Shown piece by piece: positions 21,416-32,452 of a DNA stretch of 64,000 bases. Within the stretch, counting starts at the first letter, position 1. Every line of letters begins with the position of its first letter. Below the pieces are notes generated by a model. That model did not search any database. It saw only the letters and a program-made list of their open reading frames with translations, and was not told the DNA's origin. Location of the stretch: assembly GCA_947452995.1 (NCBI GenBank), contig CANGEV010000004.1:1-64000 (forward strand), written 5' to 3'. The position numbers were made by a program, and so were the translations under genes. Origin of the DNA: Chitinophagales bacterium. GTDB lineage: Bacteria > Bacteroidota > Bacteroidia > Chitinophagales > CAIODY01.

Positions 21416-24400
21416 TTAACGAACCAATGTAACGTCGCCCTTTAGATAAATTAACTTACCGCCACCGCATTCCGCAATGACATTATACATATAAGTGCCT
21501 AATTCTTGATCTACGCCGCGGAACTTACCATCCCATCCTTTACTGTTCTTATCGTTAGTAGCGAACATTAATTGCCCCCAACGATTATAAACTTCCAAGC
21601 GCACCAAACGATAGAAATCATCTGGATTTAAAACATGGAAGGTTTTATCAGCTTCTACATCAGAATTTGGAGCGAATGCATTAGGAATACGTAAGGCATC
21701 GCACATACGTATTGTCACATGCATCGTATCTTTATCCATACATCCGAAAGATGCATTGTAATAGGTCAACACATAATCTTGATCAACAGACGGAGTTGTA
21801 TTAGGATCCATCAATGTTGGATTATCCAATGTAGCGGCAGGCGACCATAAGTACGCATTACCACCGATACTACCACTTCCATCAAGGTGAGCTGCATTAC
21901 CTATGAAGATCGTTTGATCCGCACCGGCATCTGCAATTGGAAGCGCATGTCCTGTAATATGATGCGAAGTACTATCGGTACAACCATTTGCATCTGTTAC
22001 GAACACAAACACATCAGCTCCACCCGTAACGAAAATAGAATCATTTATCGAACCCGTACTCCACAAGTAACTAACGTAGTTTGGTGTTACTGCTAAACCT
22101 ACTGTTTGATCCAAGCACAAATCATTTGGTCCTACAATAACCGGATCTGGCAATGGATTAACATCTACATTTTGTGTAACAGGCAAACTACTACATCCGT
22201 CTTGCGTTACCACAAGCGTTGTTGGATAATGAGCCTGAGTAGATGTATTATTTACATAACGAACATTGTGCGGACCTGCTGTCGTTGCCTTATTTGGATT
22301 ACCATTATTAAAACTCCAATTATAAGTCACCTGACCACTGCTACTAGGATTTGTTGTTCCTGTATAGCTAAAGTTTACTACCTGTCCTGAACAGATTGGG
22401 TTTGGCGTGTAGCTAAACGTTGCTGTTGGAATAGGATATACCGTTATCAATACAGAATCTGTATTAGAAGTACATCCGTTTTCAGTAATTGTCAAGTACG
22501 CAACCTCTGTCTTAATGCCAGATGTTGTCATATAAGTCACACTATGTGGCCCTTTCGTGTTAGCACTTAACGGGCTACCGTTAGGGAACGCAAATCCAAA
22601 AGTACAAGCAGCCGCATTTTGATAAGAACTACCTGCACTTGTAATTGTAACAGGCACACCAGCACATGTCAAAGCAGGATTAGAACTAATCTTTGCTACT
22701 GGATAAGGATGAATTGTAACATTCACAGAAGCACTATCATAACAACCATCTTGATCTACCAATAAGGTAACTTTTTTAACCAATGAAATCTTTGAAGGAA
22801 CAGTATTCCAAGTTACATCATACGAAGGCGTATTACTAACCATGTTTGCAATCCCACCGTTCCAACCCCAAGTGAATACAGGAATTGTTGGTGTAGGGTT
22901 TGGCGCAACACCCGTATTAATTGTCCCATTGAACGTCACCGTTAAAGGTGAGCCAGTACATACTGCATTCGGTGTTGTACTCATGCTTGCAACCGGATTC
23001 GGATAAATCACAACTGAGTCCATCGTAACAACCGAAGGACATAAGAATGTAGGGCCAACACTCGTTTGTAATTTAATTACATATTTACCAGGTGTGTTCA
23101 TGACTAAACTTAAATTCTTAGTCGTACCTACCACGTTATTATTTTTATCCATCCACTTATATTTCAAACCAGGATAAGCTGCAGAAGTCCCTGTATATGT
23201 CAGTTTCAAGCTATCACCTACGCAATGAGGGCTATTTCTAGCGAAATTACTCGTCAAGGTAGGAATAACAACTACACTTGCAGAATCAGGGAAAGAAGTA
23301 CATCCAAAATCATTTACTACTAAAGTAGGTGTAAATACGCCTCCTGAATTCCAGAACACTTGGTATGGGCCTTGCCCCGTACCACTTAATACTTGTCCAC
23401 CATCCCAATTCCAATTATACGTACCCGCTGCAGTCGCTGTACCCGTATAGGTAACCGTACTTGGGCTTCCCTGACAAACAGGTGAAGTCATAATGAAAGA
23501 TGCCGTTGGTGTAAGATTTTGCAAAATCGTAATTGTATCAGTAGCAGCACAACCTGTTCCACTTTGTGTAGCGGTCACTATAACTGAATCCGGACCAAAA
23601 ACCGTAACACTTGGAGAAGAACAGTTACTACAACCGGAAAGAGCACCACCATTTATAGTAGACCATGTCCAACCTGTTGTAGGGATATTATTTCCTGTTG
23701 CCCATAATGGAACTACGGATCCAGGGCACACACTTGTATCTTGTCGAATTTGTAAATTAATTGTACCAATTACATGAACCACAACGGTATCAAATAATGG
23801 GCAATAGGATCCCATTAATTGACAAACATAGGTCGTAGTGGTTGCAGGATTTACATTGATTGTTGCATTGGTGTTGTTTGGAATAACACTCGCTGGAATT
23901 GAACTCCAGAAGAAATTATAATTCCCAACATTAATTTGGATAGGGCATCCTGTAAAACGTGCATTTGGCAACAAATTACTTGTACCAAATGTATTTGGCG
24001 TAGCTGCATTTTGCGTACAACCCGCAATACCTGCAATATTACCTGCCCAAACTACGCAGTTACCGGCTTGCGCTGTCTTTGCAACTACATCACTCGCAGA
24101 TGAAATCGCAGAACCAAAACATATTTCAACTAACAAATCACTACTACCATCCCAATCATAGGCATTTGCGAAGGCAAAAGTGTTCCAACCAGCAGTCGTA
24201 TTATAATTTACAGGTCCATACACTGTTGACATACCGCCAATAAAATTACTTGGCATCACCAAATTCTTATTGATGCAACTTACTTTAATCGTCATATTAT
24301 AATGTGGCAAATAACTATTCTTGGTAGTTATATTAAATGCCATAGACGAAATTTTATACGGTGTTCCAGCTGCGATACCGAAAGCCGCTTGTAAACTAGC

Positions 24401-27400
24401 AGCCGTGTAACGCATCAACGTACGACCATTTGAATAATTCGCATTAAACGGTGTAATCGTTGTTGTCACGTTATTACCTGTACCATTTGTAACTGTTGTT
24501 GGAGCAGAAGCGCAATTATTCATTGTACTTAATCCACAAGGAACCGCATTCACAGGTACAGGACCTGTTGCGGTAGCTGTTAAGCTAACCCCTTGGTTAT
24601 TTCCACAGAACGTAGTATCAGCACCAGCAGAAATAGTATTCTTCTGCATTTGATATACAGTAAATGATTTAATTGTCTGACATCCACCATCATCACCTGT
24701 TAAGGTATATGTTGTTGTTACAGTAGGAGTCACAAAAATTGAATCATTATGAGAAATAAAGCCCGGAGGATTAGAGGTCCAAGTCCAAGTTGTAGTTGGT
24801 GTTGCTTTTCCACTACAACCTTTAATGAATACATCAGGACGTTCTGTTATGGTTCCTGGCAAGAAGCCATTACCCGTTTGACCATAGTTAGGATCACAAC
24901 CATTATAGCTATCTGAGTAAGCATAAGCACACAAGTTAGCTGTTGCAGGTAATCCGGCTGCTGTCGATAAAGTTGCATTGGCAGTTTTATCTACACGATC
25001 ATCAGATGTCCAACAACTACTTCCTGCATCATAACAAGTTTGAACCAAAAGGTTAGAAACTCCATCCCAAGCGTATGGCGTTTGAAGCACAAAACTATTC
25101 ATACCTGCAGAAGTATTGTATGCAGTGGTCGTATAAACTTGCGTCAAAGGTGTAGTCAAATCCAAGGCAACTGCGCCCGTATAAATATCAGTATAAGGAA
25201 CACATGCCATTGAAATGGTAAAGCCTGCAAATTGACCATTTGCAGAGCAGGCAGGCACTGTACTTGCCTTATTAACAACGTTCCACGCTACTTCCGAAAT
25301 TGGTCCACCTTGGAAGCCTAATGCCTGCAATTCAGATGCTAAAATCAACATCTGGCACTTAGACTCAGTGTAGAATCCACGGAATGGCGTTGGCAAATTA
25401 GCCGTTGTACCACTCGCATTACCTGTTGCATAAACAGAGCCTCCTGCACATGATATAGGAGACGGCCCACACACTGATGGTGAAGTCATAATAGAAATGG
25501 TATCAATCACTAGATTACCGAAAGCATCTCGCAAACAAATGGTATCATTACCCATAACAAAGGCCGTAGGATATTGTCCCTTCACCAAAATAGGAATGTC
25601 GACATTCGACCAACAAGTGGTATCTCCCGGAGGCGGGATTGCGGTAAATCGAACATTGTGCGGTCCATTGCAATTGTATTTCAACTTAATAGGTCCAGGA
25701 CCAACCAAGTTACCACTCATCAAGGTATAACAAGAATCAAGCGTATAGAAATAATTGAAATTTGGCTTAACAGTACCGGTATAATTTATAATAATAGAAT
25801 CCGTTGGTCCGCACACAGTATCTTGTGATACAAACATTGGTAACGGAGGCATTGGCTGATTAATGTGAATGGTCTTATAAACAGTATCGGAAACACAACT
25901 AATGTTGGACTGTACTATCAATTGAATGGTATAAGTACCCATTTGATAGTAAATGTGTTGAGGATTTTGTGTTGTAGAATCAATGTTAGGGTTATTTGGC
26001 GTTGCGTTTGGATCTCCAAAATGCCATTCCCAATGATTGATGAAGGTCCCTGCTGTAAGTGAATACGACGAATCAATAAATTGAACAATCGAACCCGCAC
26101 AATAATTAGACGGATAGAAGAAGTTGGCTACAGGTTTAGGTTGAGCAGTCAACAATGTATAGATGGTATCCGGACAACCGAAACCAGGATAAGGGAATAC
26201 GGCCAATGCATAAGTAGTTGGCTGTGTTGGTGCAGGATTCAATGTTAAGTTAACATTGGTACCAAGTATTGTTGTACACGTTGCATCATACCAAACATAA
26301 CTTTGATAACCTGGAGGTCCATTCAAACCTGCAGTAGAAGAGCCAGGACAATAGCCTTGCACAATTGCGGAAATAGAACAACCTACTCCAACGTCAATAT
26401 AACCATACCCCCAGTGTCCACTGAAAGAACAGTCAAATGTTGTAAATTCAAGTGCAACAGTACGTCCACTTAAACCATTCAAACCAATATTTTGCTGTGA
26501 CCACGACTTATAATGTACAGTAGGGTCTATGGTTGAGGTGCCCCATCCAGGCATGCTGGAACTCGCAGTATAAGCAAAGGTTGCACATGCAATGGAGCTA
26601 CCAGGACCTAACAAACTATCATAAATTTTCACAGTCATCCCTGGTTGATCTGTTGCACCATGACTAGCATCTTGCAAAACAGCAGCCCAGTTATAAACTA
26701 TGTTATAGTTATTATTTCCTGGAGGTATACGTAAATAATAAATTACGCGATCCGCTTGAGCCCCCGTATTATCATCCCCTACACGACAAGAAAAATTCCC
26801 GCCACCAAATACTGTAGGGCAAACAACAGGGAAAAGACCGTATCTATCAAGGTTCACCGGTGATGAAGCAGGTGATGCCATTGTTGCATTTGGAAAACCT
26901 GTTGGGGTAATTTCAAAACGAGTACCAGTACCAGCTACAGAAGGAACAACGGCAGCTCCACCAAATGTCGGTGCTGTACCTGGATAAGTTCCTGTATAGC
27001 ATTTCCAATTCGTAAAATTACCATATTCCCAGTCCATATTTTTAGGACAACAAACTTCAGGAACTATTTTTATGCAATAAGTAGGACTTGCACATCCAGA
27101 AGGTGCCGTTTGATAGACACAATACATACCTGCATCATTTGGTCCTATTCCATTTACTGTGTCTGCATTTTGAGTACTATTAACACCATTAGTGGTATTT
27201 GCAGTCCAATGCACTGTATAGCCCGCAGTTGGTGTGGCCGAAAAAATAAAATCACTACTATAACAAGGCTTTAAGGTATCATTTATCACACCATTTAAAA
27301 TCATATGCGGAACGCCCCCGACCATAGTTACAGGCAAGCCGTTAAATGTAATAACGGTAGGATAAGCAGCAGGACCAGCTCCAACCGTGATTATCATCAA

Positions 27401-27742
27401 TGCTGTATCACACATCACAGGTACTCCATTATCACATACCTTATAGGCTAATGTGTCAATACCACAAAACCCATTGTTAGGAGTATACGTGATTGTACCA
27501 TTATTAATGTTTACTGCAGTCACTAATCCATGCTTAGGTGAAATAATTATCACCGTATTCAAGGTAAGTGTTTGACCAGCATCAGGGTCAATGTCGTTCA
27601 GGACAACATTGGTAGTTACACCTGTATTGGCAGCCGTTGTCGCTAAATCATTGGCTGCTACCGGTGGATTGTTCGCATAAGCACTTTGCAATGCAAAAAA
27701 TGACATTGCAACGAAAATGGCTATTTTAAATATGCTTTTCAT
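21416..27742 (-). CDS. Giant PKD/Ig-repeat surface protein with gliding-motility/CHU_C-type C-terminal domain (T9SS type B cargo)
   Basis: 2108 aa; signal peptide; cadherin-like N-term NPPVAANDLATTAANTGVTTNVVLNDIDPD; multiple PKD modules; C-term APNSDVEADKTFHV...YNRWGQLMFATND...WDGKFRGVDQELGTYMY. Confidence 0.93.
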   Translation of the reverse strand: MKSIFKIAIFVAMSFFALQSAYANNPPVAANDLATTAANTGVTTNVVLNDIDPDAGQTLTLNTVIIISPKHGLVTAVNINNGTITYTPNNGFCGIDTLAYKVCDNGVPVMCDTALMIITVGAGPAAYPTVITFNGLPVTMVGGVPHMILNGVINDTLKPCYSSDFIFSATPTAGYTVHWTANTTNGVNSTQNADTVNGIGPNDAGMYCVYQTAPSGCASPTYCIKIVPEVCCPKNMDWEYGNFTNWKCYTGTYPGTAPTFGGAAVVPSVAGTGTRFEITPTGFPNATMASPASSPVNLDRYGLFPVVCPTVFGGGNFSCRVGDDNTGAQADRVIYYLRIPPGNNNYNIVYNWAAVLQDASHGATDQPGMTVKIYDSLLGPGSSIACATFAYTASSSMPGWGTSTIDPTVHYKSWSQQNIGLNGLSGRTVALEFTTFDCSFSGHWGYGYIDVGVGCSISAIVQGYCPGSSTAGLNGPPGYQSYVWYDATCTTILGTNVNLTLNPAPTQPTTYALAVFPYPGFGCPDTIYTLLTAQPKPVANFFYPSNYCAGSIVQFIDSSYSLTAGTFINHWEWHFGDPNATPNNPNIDSTTQNPQHIYYQMGTYTIQLIVQSNISCVSDTVYKTIHINQPMPPLPMFVSQDTVCGPTDSIIINYTGTVKPNFNYFYTLDSCYTLMSGNLVGPGPIKLKYNCNGPHNVRFTAIPPPGDTTCWSNVDIPILVKGQYPTAFVMGNDTICLRDAFGNLVIDTISIMTSPSVCGPSPISCAGGSVYATGNASGTTANLPTPFRGFYTESKCQMLILASELQALGFQGGPISEVAWNVVNKASTVPACSANGQFAGFTISMACVPYTDIYTGAVALDLTTPLTQVYTTTAYNTSAGMNSFVLQTPYAWDGVSNLLVQTCYDAGSSCWTSDDRVDKTANATLSTAAGLPATANLCAYAYSDSYNGCDPNYGQTGNGFLPGTITERPDVFIKGCSGKATPTTTWTWTSNPPGFISHNDSIFVTPTVTTTYTLTGDDGGCQTIKSFTVYQMQKNTISAGADTTFCGNNQGVSLTATATGPVPVNAVPCGLSTMNNCASAPTTVTNGTGNNVTTTITPFNANYSNGRTLMRYTAASLQAAFGIAAGTPYKISSMAFNITTKNSYLPHYNMTIKVSCINKNLVMPSNFIGGMSTVYGPVNYNTTAGWNTFAFANAYDWDGSSDLLVEICFGSAISSASDVVAKTAQAGNCVVWAGNIAGIAGCTQNAATPNTFGTSNLLPNARFTGCPIQINVGNYNFFWSSIPASVIPNNTNATINVNPATTTTYVCQLMGSYCPLFDTVVVHVIGTINLQIRQDTSVCPGSVVPLWATGNNIPTTGWTWSTINGGALSGCSNCSSPSVTVFGPDSVIVTATQSGTGCAATDTITILQNLTPTASFIMTSPVCQGSPSTVTYTGTATAAGTYNWNWDGGQVLSGTGQGPYQVFWNSGGVFTPTLVVNDFGCTSFPDSASVVVIPTLTSNFARNSPHCVGDSLKLTYTGTSAAYPGLKYKWMDKNNNVVGTTKNLSLVMNTPGKYVIKLQTSVGPTFLCPSVVTMDSVVIYPNPVASMSTTPNAVCTGSPLTVTFNGTINTGVAPNPTPTIPVFTWGWNGGIANMVSNTPSYDVTWNTVPSKISLVKKVTLLVDQDGCYDSASVNVTIHPYPVAKISSNPALTCAGVPVTITSAGSSYQNAAACTFGFAFPNGSPLSANTKGPHSVTYMTTSGIKTEVAYLTITENGCTSNTDSVLITVYPIPTATFSYTPNPICSGQVVNFSYTGTTNPSSSGQVTYNWSFNNGNPNKATTAGPHNVRYVNNTSTQAHYPTTLVVTQDGCSSLPVTQNVDVNPLPDPVIVGPNDLCLDQTVGLAVTPNYVSYLWSTGSINDSIFVTGGADVFVFVTDANGCTDSTSHHITGHALPIADAGADQTIFIGNAAHLDGSGSIGGNAYLWSPAATLDNPTLMDPNTTPSVDQDYVLTYYNASFGCMDKDTMHVTIRMCDALRIPNAFAPNSDVEADKTFHVLNPDDFYRLVRLEVYNRWGQLMFATNDKNSKGWDGKFRGVDQELGTYMYNVIAECGGGKLIYLKGDVTLVR

Positions 27743-27768
27743 ATGTATTTATTTCACGGATCTTTTAA

Positions 27769-30700
27769 TTAACGTAGTAAGGTTACATGACCTTCTTTTC
27801 TCACTATTTGACCACCTTCACATTCTGCTTCTAGGTAGAATGTGTAAGTGCCTACTTCTTGGTCTATACCATTAAACTTACCATCCCATCCAGCATCCAT
27901 TCTGTTCTTGCTAGAGTACACTTTTTGCCCCCAACGGTTGAATACTTCGAAACGCTTAAGATCTACTAATTGTGACCCGTTTGCAATGAAGAATCGTTCG
28001 TTTTTACCATCTCCATTTGGAGAGAAGGCTGTTGGAATAAACACATTAGAACAATGGGTAACTATTACTAGCATCGTATCATAACCAATACAACCGTTTT
28101 GGTCGGTTGCCTCAATAATATAGAATGTAGATACTGCTGGAGTTGCTTGTGTGTTTAAAATTACAGGATTTGAAACTGTTGCAGCAGGACTCCATTGGTA
28201 TAAATAATTAGGGGTAACTAATCCACCTATATTTGCTGTATTTCCTAGAACAATCATTGTATCAGGACCTGCATCAGGTACAGGTGGTACTAATACTGTA
28301 ACAATTGCAGTTCCAACACCTGTACAGCCATTCGCCAAGGTTCCTACAACAGAATAAGAGGTTGTAGTTGGTGGCCAAACTTTAATTGCTGGCAAATTAG
28401 AATTGATGCCATTTAACCAATTGTAACTATCAGCACCACTCACCCATAGGTAAGCAGGACGACCCGGGCAAATACTTGTATCACTATGAACAATCACAGT
28501 TGGGACAGGTAAAATAGTAATTGGACTTGTAACAGGAGTAGAAACACAACCATTTTGAGAAACGGTTAGTGTAACATTGTAGGTACCAGGATTATTCCAA
28601 ATTACACCGATCGGACCAGCACCAGAACCGTATACCTGGCTTGTCATACTACTGAATGTCCATGCGTAATTTGCACCAGGAACAACACCACCACCAATGT
28701 GAACGAAACGTGCTGTATCAAATGCACATGTAGGAGAAGTTACTGTGAAGTTCGCTGTTGGGATTGGAACAACTTGTAATGTTTGTGTATTTGTACTGGA
28801 GGTACATCCATTCTCTGTAACACTTAATGAAACTGTTGCATTGAAAATAGAATTAGAATTATTAATCCATGTAGCACCATGAGGTCCGATACCTGATAAT
28901 TGAACAGGATTCACATTACCTGTGGTATTCCAAACAAAACCTGCTGTATTCGTTGCATTACCTGTATAAGTGATTGCAACTTGATTGCCAGAGCAAACAC
29001 TTGCAGGTAAACTAAAGTTATTAGTTGGTGTCAGGGTTACATTAACAGGAACGATAGTAGGTGTCGATGTGCAACCATTAGAAGTAACTGTTAAACTTAC
29101 ATTTTTAATACCAGCGGTAGACCAGTTGACAGTATATGGTCCAGCACCTGGGCCGCCAGACGGAACACCACCATCCCAAGCCCAAATATAACTAGCACCA
29201 GCACCCATATTACCTGTATAAGTAATAGGGGTAGCTTGGCCTGTACAAGATTTTATTGGAGCTACGAACGTTGAAGTTGGTGTCAAATTAACTACTAATG
29301 GAACAGTGGTCGTACTTGTACAATTAGCATTTGTAACTGTTAAGGTTAAATTCTTTGTTCCTGCGCTATTCCAAAGTGCTTGATAAGGGCCAGCTCCACT
29401 TCCTGAAGCAACAACAGCGCCTTGTAAATTCCAATTATAATTATACGAGGCATTTGCGGTGCCTGTATATGATACGATTGCATTTGAACCAGTACATACC
29501 GGATTCGGAATTACAGTAAACCCAGACGTTGGTGTTTGATCAACGATGACAGGAATTGTAATTGAATCTAAACAGCCAGCTGCGTTTACAAGGAGTTTAA
29601 CATTCTTCGTACCTGCTGTTGCCCAAGTTATAGTATAAGGTCCAAAACCAGAACCGCTCACAACAGTTCCTCCATTCCAATTCCAAGTTGCCGTACTACC
29701 CGCAGGATTAACACCAGTAAATGTTACAGTAGCATTAGCACCAGAACAAACAGGATTTGGATTGACTGTAAAGTTCGCAGTAGGTACTGGTTTAACGGTA
29801 ATTGTCACATTACTTGTCACAGAACATCCTGAATATCCTGTTGCTGTAACATGATAAGTCGTAGTAACCGAAGGTGATACCGTAGGATTCATTTGTAAAG
29901 ACGTAAATCCAGCAGGTGTTGAGGTCCAGTTATAGTTGAAAGGACCAGTTCCTGTTACAGTTGGATTCAAAGTATACACAGATCCTTTACAAATCGATGC
30001 ATTTAAACCAGCATTAATTGAAGTTGTATTGTCAATATAAATAGCTTTTGTAGTAGTGGTTTGACATCCGTTACCATCATCCACTGTTACTGTATAAGTT
30101 GTATTTGTAGTAGGGCTTGCGACAGGATTATTAACAGTCGCTGAAGATAAGGTAGCGGTAGGCGTCCAAACATACGATGCGGTATTCAAATTTGAATTAC
30201 AAGTTATAAGTGTTATGGAAGGTCGATTGAATGAAGTACTAAAAATAGTACCTGTTGTTAAGTTACAACCAACACTACCCACCCCACTCTGCAGGGCATA
30301 AACGCACGAATTAAATGCAGTTGCTGTTTGAGCAACCAAATCATCCATATTCGCAGATGAGTTATCAAAACAGAATTCAAATACTAGGTTGCTTACACCA
30401 TCCCAATTATATGGAGTTTGGTACATAAAGGTATTAGTACCATTAACAGTATTATAAATTGCAGTAGAATATACCAAACTCAATCCGCCAATGAAAGAGG
30501 CAGAAGTGTATTGTGAAGTAGAAGCACAGCCCATTGAAATCTTCAAATTTCTAAAAGGATTCGTACTTCCTTTACTTGTAACATTAAAGCTAATACCAGA
30601 AATCTGACCAGCACTAAAACCTGCATTTACTAATTCAGATGCACGAACAATCATTTGCATTCGACCATCTGAATAGGATTGAGCAAACGGACCAGGATAG

Positions 30701-32403
30701 GTGGAAATATTCAATCCGCCTGTTCCTATAATGTTATTGTTTGAAATACCGTTACATGCAATATTTGTTGCCCCACACGTAGTAGGTATTACAGAAACAG
30801 AAAGTTGGCTATTAGCATTCGGGCAAATTGTGTCGTCAGAGGCCACAATATGTGCATCTGGTGCAACGCCAACTATATTCACTATTACACTATCTGTGAA
30901 TCTACATCCCATTACAGGATTTGTAATTGTGTAGTAGTAGGTGGTTGTTGCAGTTGGAGTTACTATAGCAAATTGCTGGGTAGTATCAACAATTCCATTG
31001 TTTGGCCAATTTAAACCATTATTGGTTGTCCATGCAATTGAATAGTTAGGATTTGGTGGCGAAAGTGGATTTAACGTCGTAGTTGTATTTAAGCAAATAT
31101 TTTGATCAACACCGGCATTTGGATAAACGGGGGGTTGTGCCACATTTAAGATGGTGAATAAGGCTGTATCGGAAACGCAGGATATACTTGATGTTACTAT
31201 TAACTGCACTTGGAAAAAACCTGTATCAGAGAAGATGTGAATAGGATTCTGTTGAGTGCTATAATTGTTCGCACCAGTGTTTGGATCGCCAAAATCCCAA
31301 TGCCAAGAATTGATATAGGCAAATGGGAAGTTTGTGTAAGATGAATCAGTGAATTGAACAGGACTGTTCGCACATATTTGCTGATTGGTCGTAAAGTAAG
31401 CAGTTGGTAATGGAGCAACCTTTAGCGTATCAATCAAAGTATCATTACAAGATGTACCCCCTGGAGGTGTTACGACGCAAGCGTATGGAGTATTTGAGGC
31501 AGGAGCAGTAATAACAACAGAATCAAAATTACCGATATTTGTCCAACCTGGTAATTGATACCATGAATAGTTGGAGAAGCCTGGAGGGCCATACAAGGTA
31601 GCAGAGCTTTGTCCTGGGCAATACCCTGTACTGATACGGAAAGGATTACATCCACCAGGAATATCAACATATGAATACCCAAAGTGACCGCCAAAAGAAC
31701 AGTCCCCTGTAGCGAATTCCAAAATAACCAGGTGTGTATTAAGTGCAGCTAAATTTACAGATACAGGAATCCAGTTGGAACAGAAAACCTGGCTATTTGA
31801 TGGCGAAACAAACCAGAAAGGAGGCATGTTCGTGCTGCTCGTAGGCGAAGGAATATTATAAGAAGGACAAGGTACTACAACCGGTGTTGTATAAGGTGCG
31901 GTAATCGGACCTGCATCGTAAACTGTAAACACAACTCGTGGTTGATCTGTTGCTGCGTGACCACCGGAGTTTAATACGGCAGCGTAACGATAGATTAACG
32001 TAGAGTTATTCGAATTAACAGGAAATTGAATACGCACTTTTTCCGATTCTGAACCAGTATTGGGGTTTCCTAATTTTAAGGAATGCAAATTCACAATGGG
32101 AGGTTGCACTGGACAAACACACGAAAATCCACAAAGTGCATCATTTCCCCATGTGGCGTCCGTTACTTCAATCCGTCCTGGTATTTGAAAATTAACTCCC
32201 TGAAATGAACATGCGTTAATCGGGCAACATCCTAAGCCTGTACAACCGTTATTAATAAACGATTGCCATTGTGTCATGTCGCCTAATTCAAACCCAATAT
32301 TTGGCGGACACCCTTGGGAAAAGGCTTTTGGAGCTTCTAATAACAAGAGCAACAACAACAATTTGTAGCTCAATTTTAAAATATTTTTCATTTGCAAGTT
32401 CAT
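27769..32403 (-). CDS. Large PKD/Ig-repeat surface protein with CHU_C-type C-terminal domain; paralogue of its neighbours
   Basis: 1544 aa; N-term GCPPNIGFELGDMTQWQSF; about six ~80-aa PKD-like repeats; C-term FSPNGDGKNERFFI...FNRWGQKVYSSKN...WDGKFNGIDQEVGTYTF. Confidence 0.93.
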   Translation of the reverse strand: MNLQMKNILKLSYKLLLLLLLLEAPKAFSQGCPPNIGFELGDMTQWQSFINNGCTGLGCCPINACSFQGVNFQIPGRIEVTDATWGNDALCGFSCVCPVQPPIVNLHSLKLGNPNTGSESEKVRIQFPVNSNNSTLIYRYAAVLNSGGHAATDQPRVVFTVYDAGPITAPYTTPVVVPCPSYNIPSPTSSTNMPPFWFVSPSNSQVFCSNWIPVSVNLAALNTHLVILEFATGDCSFGGHFGYSYVDIPGGCNPFRISTGYCPGQSSATLYGPPGFSNYSWYQLPGWTNIGNFDSVVITAPASNTPYACVVTPPGGTSCNDTLIDTLKVAPLPTAYFTTNQQICANSPVQFTDSSYTNFPFAYINSWHWDFGDPNTGANNYSTQQNPIHIFSDTGFFQVQLIVTSSISCVSDTALFTILNVAQPPVYPNAGVDQNICLNTTTTLNPLSPPNPNYSIAWTTNNGLNWPNNGIVDTTQQFAIVTPTATTTYYYTITNPVMGCRFTDSVIVNIVGVAPDAHIVASDDTICPNANSQLSVSVIPTTCGATNIACNGISNNNIIGTGGLNISTYPGPFAQSYSDGRMQMIVRASELVNAGFSAGQISGISFNVTSKGSTNPFRNLKISMGCASTSQYTSASFIGGLSLVYSTAIYNTVNGTNTFMYQTPYNWDGVSNLVFEFCFDNSSANMDDLVAQTATAFNSCVYALQSGVGSVGCNLTTGTIFSTSFNRPSITLITCNSNLNTASYVWTPTATLSSATVNNPVASPTTNTTYTVTVDDGNGCQTTTTKAIYIDNTTSINAGLNASICKGSVYTLNPTVTGTGPFNYNWTSTPAGFTSLQMNPTVSPSVTTTYHVTATGYSGCSVTSNVTITVKPVPTANFTVNPNPVCSGANATVTFTGVNPAGSTATWNWNGGTVVSGSGFGPYTITWATAGTKNVKLLVNAAGCLDSITIPVIVDQTPTSGFTVIPNPVCTGSNAIVSYTGTANASYNYNWNLQGAVVASGSGAGPYQALWNSAGTKNLTLTVTNANCTSTTTVPLVVNLTPTSTFVAPIKSCTGQATPITYTGNMGAGASYIWAWDGGVPSGGPGAGPYTVNWSTAGIKNVSLTVTSNGCTSTPTIVPVNVTLTPTNNFSLPASVCSGNQVAITYTGNATNTAGFVWNTTGNVNPVQLSGIGPHGATWINNSNSIFNATVSLSVTENGCTSSTNTQTLQVVPIPTANFTVTSPTCAFDTARFVHIGGGVVPGANYAWTFSSMTSQVYGSGAGPIGVIWNNPGTYNVTLTVSQNGCVSTPVTSPITILPVPTVIVHSDTSICPGRPAYLWVSGADSYNWLNGINSNLPAIKVWPPTTTSYSVVGTLANGCTGVGTAIVTVLVPPVPDAGPDTMIVLGNTANIGGLVTPNYLYQWSPAATVSNPVILNTQATPAVSTFYIIEATDQNGCIGYDTMLVIVTHCSNVFIPTAFSPNGDGKNERFFIANGSQLVDLKRFEVFNRWGQKVYSSKNRMDAGWDGKFNGIDQEVGTYTFYLEAECEGGQIVRKEGHVTLLR

Positions 32404-32452
32404 AATTTAGGGTTGTTTTCAGTTTTCAACTTTAAGGTCAGTCCTCAATTGA

